Assembly: GCA_023333565.1 (NCBI GenBank)
Contig: JAJKFH010003762.1
Span: forward strand, 1,488,001 to 1,552,000
Direction of reading: 5' to 3'
Origin: Puffinus mauretanicus
Taxonomy: Eukaryota; Chordata; Aves; Procellariiformes; Procellariidae
DNA length: 64,000 nt
The notes beneath the pieces are model-generated. The model saw only the letters and a program-made list of their open reading frames with translations, had not been told where the DNA came from and made no database searches. Each line of letters opens with the position of its first letter. Position 1 is the first letter of the stretch. Below, piece by piece: positions 38,940 through 60,673 of the stretch. Made by a program: the position numbers and the translations under genes.

Positions 38940-41900
38940 GTAAGCGGCCTCCGACGGGGCGGGTGGGGGCATACCGGCGTTCTCGCACGGGGAGGGGGCG
39001 TAGGGAAGGGTCCCCCTCCCCCTGCCGGGAGCCGTGCTGCCGGCCCTGCCCCCGCCGCTGGGCTCGGCCCGGGGGGCGGCCTCCTCCCGCGGCGCCGGGA
39101 CCTGGGGAGCGGGGCCGGCCGACCGCTCCTCGCCCCTTTCTCAGTGCCGGCTGCTCCCGGCCTGGCCCGGCAGGTGGGCCGGCTGCGCGGCAGCGCCGAG
39201 CCGCCTTGAAGTCGTTGTCCCCCTGGCTGAAAGGGAGCCGGGCCGCACTGAATCGGGGACTGCCTCCCGGCACAGCCCGGGCAGAAAGATGGGCCCGTGT
39301 GGGGTCCGTCCCTTCCCTGGCTGGCACTGCCCGCACATGCCGTTCGTGGTCCCTACCCAGTTGTACGTCACCTCGCAGTGCTTCGCTCTTCAGTCAGCCG
39401 CCCTGTGCCGAGCAGCAGCAGCGGGGCGAAGGGAAAACGGTTCCGTCTGCTGCTGCGTTCAGCCGCGGGACGCGCTTTCGTGTGGAGACCCTGCGCGCGC
39501 TCCTCGCGTTGTGGGGGCCGGGGTCCGGCGGAGGGAAAGCCGGTATTTTTCTCCTGTGAAAGAAGGGACTGTCTCTTCTGGAGGAAAAAGCCATGTTTTG
39601 CCTTATTTTGGGGAAGGTTAATATCCATGCTTGTGGGGTGAGGAGATAAAGACTTCTTGCGGGTTTGGTAAGGTAATAGGGTAAGGCTGGCTTTTACGAG
39701 GTATGTGTAAAAAAACAAAAGAAAAACTCGGCAGGGCTTTTCTCTAGGGCCATGGTAGAGTTTCCTCTCTGGAATGCACTTAGTTATTTCACCTGCAAGT
39801 TTCTGTGACAGTTTTCAAGTTCTAATTTGAATTTCTCGGCTATGGTTTCCTAAACTGTAGTCTTAAACAAGTGGTCGTGAAATACTTCTGTAATTTTCAT
39901 GTGGTAGATTGCGAATTTATGGGTTTATTCTCATCCATTTCACTTCATGTTAAAAGGAAATATTAAAGATTGAGTGATAATTAATACTGTTCAGCACCAG
40001 CTACACACACCCACTCGTTATGCTGCGTCAGTGTACTTGACCGTATGCTTTTCATGTTAACATTGTGTTTATTTTCATATTCATGTCGTGCCTTATGAGT
40101 AATATAATGAGTTAAATACAGTAGGGAGATTTGGGGCTTGTTTAAACTTCTTTTTGTACATTGTCTCAGTTTCTAAAACAAATGTCAAAACCTTAAGCAT
40201 AGACCAGTTCTTAATTCTTTGTAGATTTTGTTTGTTCTTGTAGCATTTACTATTATTTCTGCTTTGACACTTACAAATGTAGTGATCTCCCATATGGAGT
40301 TTGAAAATCTCTGTCTTTCATTTAAATTTTCTTTGGGTATTCTAGTTCTTAACTTTCTTGTTCTTGTTATGGGGTGACTGTATCTAGTCCATTAGCAATG
40401 GGTTGAGAGATAATTCTTGAGGCTCATTATTTTCAGAGGAAAGTGCAAATGCTGCTCAACCTCACTTCTTTCCACAGCATTTATCTTTGAGCAATGTAAC
40501 TTAATAAAATCTTAACTGTTTTTCTGCAAAGTAACTAAAGTATGGCACAATTCTGAATGCAGATTTTGCCTTCACATCATTTAATTGAATTGTCTCTGGT
40601 TATGTTTCAGTCTTCATTTACTTTTTTTTTCATGTTTCCTTGTTTAAGTCTGAATAATTCAATGCAATTACAAATCCTTCTTGGTCATAATTGACTTGAC
40701 TTAGTAAATTCTAATATAACTCTAATGCCTGTGAAAGAAATAAATATTCTTAATCAAGTACATTACATTTACATGTAGATTGTACATTACTGTTGCCTTT
40801 TGTGACAGGTAGCAAGGTCTGCTTACATGCTGCTTTTTTTTTTTTTTTTTTAAATTTCTTCTGGTGTGTCAGAGAGCCTGAGAGTACTGACTTAAAATGC
40901 TTGTGATAACATGTTTTGTGTCTTATTTTTAGACAAATTTTAGTGTTTGTATTAAGTGTCATAATGGGACTTAATGGACAGCTTTTGGCTTCAATAAATG
41001 ATACTGTCAAGGTTTTTAGAACTTTTTTTTTTTTGCTAGCAGGTGTTACTCCTTCTCTCATTCCTTCACCTGTGTTGCCAGTCCATCGATCTGGAAAGAT
41101 TTTCTGTTGTCACTCCGTCAGAATTCACTAATTCAATATAATGCTTTACTCTCGTAGTTAGTAGCAAATTAATATTTTTGTACTTTGTTTTTTCTTCTGT
41201 TGTTCTTGATTTGCAAAGGAGAAATACAGACATTAACTTAAATGCTTCTGAATACCAGTTTCTCCTGCCCTTAAACTGCTGACTGTACTTAACAATTACT
41301 GGTATGCTGTATTGTAGCATATGCATATTGTATGTGTTGCTGACCTGTGTTCTGCCGTCTGCACCCTGAAATCAGACGGTCCTATTCAGTATGTTAAGTT
41401 AAATGCCACCGAAGTAACTGCATATAAATAGGTAACTTGAGTTCAGTCTGGGTTTGGACAGTGCTCTAAACTGGCAGTTCTAAGTAGAAGTTATTATTAT
41501 TATTTACTCTTGTGGACAGTTATCGTCGTAGACATCAGGACAGTCCTGGAAATACTGCAGAAGTGACAGAAGTCACAAATATTTTTTTTTCTGCAAATGG
41601 TTTAAGACCACTGGCGAGTTTTGGATAAACTGACACTTCCATCATGTAGATGGGAGCAGGGAGGCACGAGTGTATGTCTCCATGCTGGTTCATTAGTTCT
41701 GTTCCCCCCCCACCAAGTACTTTATAAATGCTTGGTGTACTTACTGCTGTGGCCCCTTCAAAACTCTTCACCACAGATGGGCGTTTTCCCATATAAGTTA
41801 GTTAGAAGGGAAAAAAAAAAATCTTAGGCTGTTTTATTACTTACTAACCACAATCTGATTCAGCAATGGGTAGTAGTGTAAACTTCAGTCTGATTATCCA

Positions 41901-44629
41901 CCAAGACTGGGTGGAAAGCTTACTGAGGTAGGGGGCAAAAACTAATTGTTTCAATCCATGTTTGACTTGGTCTTTTAGAGCGACCCCCATCCCATTCTGC
42001 TTTGGTGCTTTAAGCTAAACACCAGACTGGAAGGGTGGATGGCTGAGGGGAGAGTTTGGTCTGCTATCTGTACTGCTCAGGCGGTAACCCCGAACAGAGG
42101 TTTGGGAGGTTGGATAGGGGAGGCAAGCTCATGAAGCTTTGTCTTCTAGAGCTTGCTTTTGTGACCCATAGAAATAATTTACGTGCTAGTTAGAGCTAAG
42201 ATAACTAACAGGGAGAGCCCTGCCCGGAAGATAGACAGTGTGGTCTGTCTGCTCAGGGTTCTCAGCCACACAGGCATTGGAGAAAGGGCTGACCCAGATT
42301 AGGCACTTCCCTTGGGAAACCAAAGAGTGAGTGATTCACCTCCAAATACTCTACGCACTGCAAACTACAGGACTTTCATGAAAAGCACTGGGATATATTC
42401 CCAAAGAATGTATCTTTATTTGAAGCGCTGACAAAATCCAGTATCTGTTTCCTAGAAAATAACCCTGACTCAAACATCGTTATAGTCTTTAAGAATAAGA
42501 CTTTCAGTTTCTTGTTTTTTTTATGTAAGAAAAATGTATTAAAGTGAGAATTGCAATTGCCTGTTGGCCTGGTCTATGGATGTAGTTGCAATGTTCAGCC
42601 CTGCTCTGACAATACAGAACTGTAAAATCACTTTTAAATTTTTTTTTAAATATTCAATCATTTATTTGAAAACATCAGCTATGTTATTAGGACTTTTTGG
42701 CTTAGGAAATGTTAAAAGATTAAAGAAGAAAATTTGAAATACTGAAAGTAGAAACTGCCACAGTAAGGTTGGCAGCATGACTAATAATTACCTTCATTTA
42801 TATCTGATGAAGAATATCTTTAGACATTAATTTAAAAATACTTTGGAAATTGAAAGGAGGAATAAGACTACCACTTTTAAAAGGAACCACTTAAAATATT
42901 CATAACTATGGTAATAATGGATTTAAAGATACAATAACATCTTCATTTCTGACCTTTGCTCCCTCTTAGATGCCAATCTCTTCCTTTCTTTCATATTACA
43001 GTAGTATCTGTAGGATTCCTTCCAACTAAAGTTCACAGGAGGATTTAGGGAAGAGTGGAGTTTAACATGATAAATGTGCCATACACCTATTTTATTCTTG
43101 CTTCTTTCAGGAGATTGAAAGTCACAACCTTTCTTCATAGAATAGCCGTATGTAGTAAATAGTCTCCAAACCACTGCGGGATACTTTAGTTTGGTGGAGC
43201 AAAGATGAACTGGACATCCAGCAGAAAATACTTTCTTTAATAAGAAATGTTGGAATCCTTTTCTTGGAAGGAAGTGCATGTGCAGACTGTGTGGAAACCT
43301 GAAGTATTTCAAGACTCCTTCCCAGTTATGTCTTTGAACTACTGATACATATTGCATTGAATTGAAATTATTTTGAATTGGCATCATGTGTAGGGCTGCC
43401 ATCACTTTATCTAGTGGTGTTGAACTGGAAATGCTTTGTACTTTATTTATGGTCTTTCTTTAGACCTAAAAAAAATCTGTTTGTCATCTGTAATATCTTG
43501 TAAACTTCCGAGAGCCTCGTAATTCAGTTGTCTTTGTTGTTCTGGAGCAGGAGCGAGTGGAGAGGGTTGTCCTTAGGTGTGCGTTGCTCATAGGAAGATA
43601 AAGTCATTATTATTGTTATTCTCAGTACTATGTGTGAATATGGTAAAGGAAATATAAATGGACTTCAAAATACATTTCACCTTTTTTTATCTATCAAGAC
43701 TTAAATTTAAAATTCTTTGTCCTTCCTTCCCTTCTGCTACAATTGTTGACATAAATTCCCAGTACAATCCAGTGCTTGTCAATGTGCATGACAGATATCT
43801 AAGCAAGGGAAAAGACAGTTATGTAGAGGAATGCAAGTAGTAATTTCACTTCTTTGAGTGCATTTATTTGTGATTTCAGGAATATTTAATCGTCTAGTAC
43901 TCCAAGACCTTTCTCTTCTAAAAATAAAGTAATTTTATTAAAGAATCTTGCTTATTTTTATTGGAATATATTATAGTCATTGATACCGTATTAGGAAATG
44001 CAGAATGTAAGTGTTATCGAAATACTAATGACACTCAACATGAAAGAATCAAACATCATGATATATGTCTGTTCACCTTGCCTGGATTACTTTTCTATGT
44101 ACAACTACAAATTTTCACTTTGAAAAGTGGTTTAAATTTTACAGTATTTTAATCATTTAATATAGAATATTGGCATACAGTTTGCAAAATGAATGTTATA
44201 ATCAGATTCTTTTGAATTTGACTTTACCGGACACGGTAGCACGAACAAGGTTACTTTACACAAGGCAGCTTGTGAAACTGAAATTTGCAGCAGTATAGAT
44301 TCTTCTGTTCTTACTACATCATGCTTTTCTTGGAAACAAATACATTCTCAGATATAATCACAGTTTTATTTTACAGTGGAGAAATAGTAATTGAATGGAA
44401 AGCTGATGTTAAAGATTTGTGCAGTTATTTACACATTGGTACCCTTACTACTTGTATCTGAGACTTTGCCCTGTTTGCCATCTTGCTTGAAAGAGGGAAA
44501 AATCAAATCATTTTGCTTTTTTCATCTCTGAACTCTGCTAGTAATAACTTCAGGTATGTATGTTCTTCTCTGTGTGGTCAGTAATTACGTTCTCTTTGGG
44601 ATTCTTTTTTTTTCTTTTTTTTTCTTAAG
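38940..44629 (+). other. ABCE1: ABCE1 intron 1 (5' UTR intron, 5.7 kb)
   Basis: It runs from gtaagc to the acceptor ttttcttaag. After the CpG-rich start it is AT-rich, with a T18 run at 40834-40851. A 160-codon open frame on the minus strand (42923-43405) resembles no family I know and is probably chance. Nothing else is recognisable. Confidence 0.6.
40834..40851. repeat. Poly(T) tract, 18 bp
   Basis: A homopolymer in ABCE1 intron 1. Confidence 0.9.
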
Positions 44630-44658
44630 ATTTGGAAGACTCCCACTACTCCTCATAA

Positions 44659-55610
<10,952 letters not shown>

Positions 55611-56069
55611 ATACTGAATCTGAGCATCTTTGTAACCGGCATATAGAAATGCATATTGGAATCTAAACATTTGTGGATGAGAAGGCTCAATCAGGTTTTA
55701 GAACACTTAATCTTTTGGAGCTTAAGATCTCTTGCTGCGTGTAACATCTGAGACCAGTAGCAGTGTAAATCCTAGTCTGAGTAAAACTGCCACTTTCTAT
55801 ATTTTGGTGACACAGCCCTATTTTCAGTGTAATAACTTCAAAATAGACCACCTTGAAATTGTGCAAATGAGTCTCCTGATTTTTCAAAATTTAAGGGAGG
55901 TTTTCAATTCAATATATCCTACTCATGTACCAAGTACTGACTGCACTTCCTCATTTTAAAAATCTTTGAAGCTGTTTTCTGTATATGAGGGAAGATTACC
56001 AAGAATGTCAAGCTACAGAAGCAACTCCTATTTTAAAAAGGTTGAATCTCTCTGGCTGAGGGCTTCTTA

Positions 56070-56075
56070 AATAAA
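56070..56075 (+). terminator. Candidate ABCE1 polyadenylation signal (proximal)
   Basis: A perfect AATAAA about 460 nt after the ABCE1 stop codon. Confidence 0.5.
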
Positions 56076-56302
56076 ATATCCTCCTAACTTACAGCTCTTC
56101 TGTGACACAGTGCAAAAATTCTTGAATTACTAATTCAAAAGTGTGTATATTTATATGATGTTGTCACACACGCCTTTTCTCATACTAGAAAAGAACACAC
56201 AAAAGATGCAGTACAAACAATATAAAGGAATATATTTACACCTCTTTAGTTATGTGTCCCTGTGCATCTTCTCAGACCTAGTTAGAGGAGAATAATCAGT
56301 TA

Positions 56303-56308
56303 AATAAA
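56303..56308 (+). terminator. Candidate ABCE1 polyadenylation signal (distal)
   Basis: A perfect AATAAA about 690 nt after the stop codon. Confidence 0.45.
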
Positions 56309-56524
56309 GTCTTAAAGAAAATACTAAAATCCTTTCAATCTTCTGTAACTTAAGAAGAAAGGTTAATGGCCATTTTTTCCAACTCATTCCTCCATCTCTA
56401 AGTGCTGGCACCTGCCATCTTTCCATGGAAAGATGAAGGTTTCACAAGGTTAAGGTGCAGTAATTACTTCTGCGTAAAACAAAAGCTTTGATCCTTACTA
56501 TAGACACAAATGAAGGTAAATAAA

Positions 56525-58000
56525 AAGTAGCTTGTCAAAAATTAATTTCCATATAAGGTAAGGTCCTTCAGGGAGACAGAGGGAAAAGTGCCTATATTTA
56601 AGGGTTCCTACTTATTGTGAAAGTAAGTTTTCCAGACATGTAAAAGCAACTTTCAGCTGGATCTCTTAAAAGTAAGGAAGGGTATTTTCCATGCAACAGT
56701 TGTCTGTTCTGCCTTCACTAGCATGTGAAAAATGTTATGAGAGATAAAAGAAAACATGGCTTTGTTCCTTTGTTTACATTTTTGCCTCCTAAGTTACAGG
56801 AGAAGGCAGTGGTTTGTCTTTTTGCGTTTTTTAAGCCATTACGTGTTAGTAACTTGGATATTTTGTAACCTTGGCAGTATCAGGTGTTATATACACTCTA
56901 CCTTGCTATGTCTAACTGACAACAGACATCCATCTATATTATGCCAGCAGAAGTACTCCATGAAGTACAGGTAGTGAATACAGCCTTACAGCACCAACGA
57001 CGTGTGTTTAGACAAAAACTTCCAAAGGCTAACTGAGACTTACAGTTAAGTCATGCAGATGAGTACAAATCCCTTTGGACTTGAGTTCTGCATCTTCTGT
57101 TAGGATAAGGTCAAGACGTGGTCTAGCAAATATCTGAAGCTGTGTATCTCAGTTCATTATACGCTAAATATTACATTTAGTCCCCTACTAACCAGTGGCA
57201 TCCTGCAACCTAGAACATCTTGCCCCAGGTAAAGAGTTTGGGCAAGCAATCTACAAGTCTTTCAGCAAAAACAGAGGAAACCATACTTACTTATCAACAG
57301 GGAAGGTGGAGAAAATACCACATCTGCACATTTCAGTCCTTAGCTATCCTAGAGTAGCAAGGTGGGGTATAGGCCCAGCTTAAATACTTTTAAGTCAATT
57401 TTTAAACGTAAATTCTAAAAGCACAGCCCTACCAGTTACTGCCATGCCTTTGTTTTCCATTGCTTCCCAAGAAGTTTCTGTAGAAAGTGTACTGGCTTTG
57501 TTCTTGCAACAAAGCTCACAATTAAATGCCTGCTCTAGTACTGAATGATTTTTTCATTCTGTCACAGCTGGACAGAGCTGGGCTACAGCTGGAGTTACAT
57601 TTTAGAACCTCCCAGGAAAGATGACAAGAAGCCCCTTTTACATCTTTGTAAGTAACAGAGGTAAACAGAGGACCACAATGGTATCAACTGTTAAATCCCT
57701 CACTGCTTGCTTAGTTCTCAACCAGAAAAACTCAAGAAATTTGAAATCCTCTTTTGAAATCCTGAATACATTTCTGAATGGAAAAGTACTTAGAGTAAAA
57801 AAAAAAAACAAAAAACGCACAGCACAGCCCCTAGCACTACCGTTTTGAATAAGAACCAGAAATCCAGTTTACATCCTCTTTTAGTTTGCAGCTTGCCTAT
57901 GTATTAACTAGTTGTTAATTAGCCACAAGTGGCTCTATCAGAACAAAACCGTACTTTTAATGTCACTGCAACAGTTTCAAATATGTAAATATAATTTAGA
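56525..58000. other. Gap between the converging ABCE1 and OTUD4 3' ends
   Basis: AT-rich sequence with short open frames (75 codons or fewer) and no recognisable gene, RNA or mobile element. Part may belong to longer 3' UTRs of either neighbour. Confidence 0.6.
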
Positions 58001-58021
58001 AAGAAAGTGAAAAGACAAACA

Positions 58022-58027
58022 TTTATT
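58022..58027 (-). terminator. Candidate OTUD4 polyadenylation signal
   Basis: AATAAA on the minus strand about 1.4 kb after the OTUD4 stop. A closer hexamer lies at 58664-58659. Confidence 0.4.
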
Positions 58028-58931
58028 TTAAGTAGGGTTTTATACATGGCATGCATCTGAAAAGAAATTATCACATAACTATCACTCAGGTTTCCTGATC
58101 AAGGGTGTACAATCGCAGACATGAATGAAAGGGTACCATCACCTACACTAGTATATACAGAGATATAAAAATATACACAACAGTTAATTTTACAGAGCAA
58201 CAGAGCTGAGTGAATACTGTGCACACTGCACTCTCCGAGCTTGGACAGCTGAACATCCAAACTGCAAAGGCAACAGGAACACTGCAGAGATCGTTACCAG
58301 GGTCAGAAGAAACAGCATCAGAACTCTGACACAGTGTAAAAATATAAGGCAGAAGCCACTTCCTTCTGAATTGTAGGGAAGAGCAGAGCACACCAAGACT
58401 CTCCATCTTGCTTTTAAAAGTAGTTCCAGCAAGGAGTTGTACATGCAAAACATAAATTTGCATCAACAGTGCAACAACAAAAGAATACTGAACAGTAGCT
58501 CAATCATACAAACTTAAAAAAAGTAACATGTACTTTATGCATCTCTCCTCACAAAATATCTAGGATTTGTCAGTGCATTAGTGTTAAAGTGGCATTAAAA
58601 AAACTTCTGCTATTATAACAGATGCAGAATTATTTTGGAAATGCATAGCATCTACATTTTTATTGTCTTTGTAATTATTCAGTTGGCATAGGCACCATTC
58701 TAGTCACACCAGCACTGAGAATTCTTGGTGGAAACAGCCATTCTTATCAATTCATACACAGCTATTCTTGACTGCTTGTCTTGATTTTGATTTCAACAAA
58801 TAAATGCTTTTTAAAATTCAAAAATATACCCTATGAATATGAAAAGAACTATATACAACATACCTAAGACAGAGGGTTAGCTGGCTCCCATACGTGTAAC
58901 ACACTGAAGAGAAACATTCAAGTTTGACAGA

Positions 58932-58949
58932 TTTTTTTTTTTTTTTTTT
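58932..58949. repeat. Poly(T) tract, 18 bp
   Basis: A homopolymer within the presumed OTUD4 3' UTR (poly(A) in the transcript). Confidence 0.9.
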
Positions 58950-59428
58950 CTTCTTTTGAGATGAAAGGCCTTTGGGTCGGAAGCATATCAAAGACAACAG
59001 TGCAGTAGGCTGAGAATTCCTTTAGCTCAGTTCAGAACTAAGGCATTGTATGATAAAATATACATTTATATTTGGTGCAATGTTACTGTCAATTTTAGAA
59101 TCTAGATCACGTCAAATGCTGTAATTTGTCACTCTAGTAAATGTACGTATCCATCTTCCATCACAAACTCAAACCTTTGTGGGGAAAAAAAAATATCAAA
59201 CACTAAACCTATATTGTTTTTTCTAATTTGACATTGAGGAAAAAATGCTAAGCCAAACAAACTCTATACTCCCCAAAAAACCATACGGTAGGGAGTTCAC
59301 ACCTTCCTAGTCTTTACTCGCTGAAAGTTAAACATATCCTTGATCTTTACTAAAAAGAAAGATTAAGATTTTAAACTGCTACTTCAAATTACTTTCTGCA
59401 TTTTAAAAATTTCAATTATCTATTCACT

Positions 59429-60673
59429 CTATGCTTGATGCCCCCTCTGATTATCTCCCAGTGTTGCCCTTCTCCTGTCATTCCTATATGGCCTCCCTCT
59501 AAAGTTTCGCTGATACTGGTAGCCGTCGTCTCTGCTTCTGCTGGGTGGTCCTTTCCAGGCTTCCTCGTTTCTTTGGAACTGGTATCCTCCCCTACTGGAA
59601 TAACCCCACTCGAGTCTAGGCCTTCTGCCTCCTCCGTAAGTCTGGTTATAAAATTGCTTGGATCTACCACTTCTCAGCATATCGGAAACTTCACTCTCAT
59701 CCTCAGAGCTCTCTTCCCTCGTTCTCTGTGCCCTGCTTTCTGTCTGCAGATTACCAGCACCCTTGGAATCTCTACCTTTATCAGTCTTCTCCTTACGACT
59801 GGGAATGCTATTTTTCAGTTCACTTTTCGGTGGTTCTGCCAACAGTGGCGGAGCGTTGGGCACTGCTGTCTGCCTCTCAGTCCCCTGCGTTTGCGGAGAA
59901 CGATTTTGCTGCCCAGCTGTTTTTTGCTTAGCAGGAGAAGCCGAAGGACAAGTGTGCTCCAACTGAGGGGCCCTAGCTGAAGTGTCTTTCGGGGCACTGC
60001 ATTCACTGCTTGCCCCAGCCACAGGGAACGGTACGGTGTTCGAGCCGCTGCTGCTGTTCGTCTTCTGAAGCTGTTCGGCACAGTTGACTACGGGAACTGG
60101 AGGGCTGCATTCTTTAGCCACATACACGTTCGCGGAGGTGCTAGCTGTTGCCTCTTTGTCCTCGGGTGACATGACAACATTAGGTCTTGCTACTGAATTT
60201 TCAATGAAACCCTGAACTGGGTACCCATACCAAAAGTGAGAAAAGAAAGGAGGTGCTATTGGAACAGCTCCTAGAAAGTGATTGTGTCCAAAGGGCGGCT
60301 GTGGGAACATATTTTTCCCTCTCAGGGAATCCTCATAGTTTGCATGAAGAGCTTGCACCGGATTCTCCGATTCTACACAGACCTGTCCTTGGCTTTCTGA
60401 CACCTGAGCTGTAGGTATAATCAGAGGCAGCGAGGGAGATCTAGTATCGACCTGTGGAATTTGACCGTTGGATCTGGCCTCGCTCTGAACAGGAAAGTGC
60501 CTGTTTGTTCGTGCAGTTTCGTTTTCATTCTGAGTCGGTGGAGCCTCCTGGAACCAGGGGTTGTGCGGATACACAGGAAGGGACACGTTTGGGTACATTC
60601 TACAAGCAGCTAAATAGGCCTGGTGCAGGGGGTACAAGTAAGAATGGGGTGCCCACATGGGACAACTGTATGC
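59429..60673 (-). CDS. OTUD4: OTUD4 last exon (414 codons plus TAG)
   Basis: The acceptor gtcttgcag leads into AYSCPMWAPHSYLYPLHQAY. The exon runs through Ser/Thr/Pro-rich disorder to an Arg/Gly-rich end, DNQRGHQA, and a TAG at 59431-59429. The long open frames on the opposite strand here are shadows of this exon. Confidence 0.96.
   Translation of the reverse strand, partial: AYSCPMWAPHSYLYPLHQAYLAACRMYPNVSLPVYPHNPWFQEAPPTQNENETARTNRHFPVQSEARSNGQIPQVDTRSPSLPLIIPTAQVSESQGQVCVESENPVQALHANYEDSLRGKNMFPQPPFGHNHFLGAVPIAPPFFSHFWYGYPVQGFIENSVARPNVVMSPEDKEATASTSANVYVAKECSPPVPVVNCAEQLQKTNSSSGSNTVPFPVAGASSECSAPKDTSARAPQLEHTCPSASPAKQKTAGQQNRSPQTQGTERQTAVPNAPPLLAEPPKSELKNSIPSRKEKTDKGRDSKGAGNLQTESRAQRTREESSEDESEVSDMLRSGRSKQFYNQTYGGGRRPRLEWGYSSRGGYQFQRNEEAWKGPPSRSRDDGYQYQRNFRGRPYRNDRRRATLGDNQRGHQA

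Larger units (their letters stand above)
37780..39560. promoter_or_regulatory. CpG island, divergent ANAPC10/ABCE1 promoter
   Basis: Base composition changes abruptly to very GC- and CpG-rich, then returns to AT-rich. ANAPC10 exons lie to the left on the minus strand and ABCE1 exons to the right on the plus strand, so one island serves both genes head to head. Visible sites include a perfect NRF1 palindrome (38313-38322), a G-run tract (38366-38395), paired ggcgtcacc motifs (38615 and 38631) and a YY1-like gccatcttggc (38818). The TATA-like tttaaaag at about 38350 is probably incidental in an island promoter. Exact TSSs need 5'-end data. Confidence 0.9.
55611..56330 (+). other. ABCE1: ABCE1 3' UTR (right edge approximate)
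   Basis: AT-rich sequence after the stop. AATAAA hexamers at 56070-56075 and 56303-56308 (and 56519-56524) are candidate polyadenylation signals. Which one is used cannot be told from sequence. Confidence 0.6.
58005..59428 (-). other. OTUD4: OTUD4 3' UTR (left edge approximate)
   Basis: Noncoding sequence downstream of the OTUD4 stop, AT-rich, with an A18 run on the sense strand (58949-58932). The extent is inferred from candidate poly(A) signals. Confidence 0.5.

Noticed and set aside
38081..39621. Long overlapping open frames (up to 263 codons) on both strands at the CpG island
   Set aside because: GC-rich sequence has few stop codons. The frames overlap each other in several phases, are made of Pro/Arg/Ala/Gly, and show no family resemblance.
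59435..59980. 181-codon open frame on the plus strand
   Set aside because: It is antisense to the OTUD4 last exon, whose protein is clearly recognisable on the other strand.
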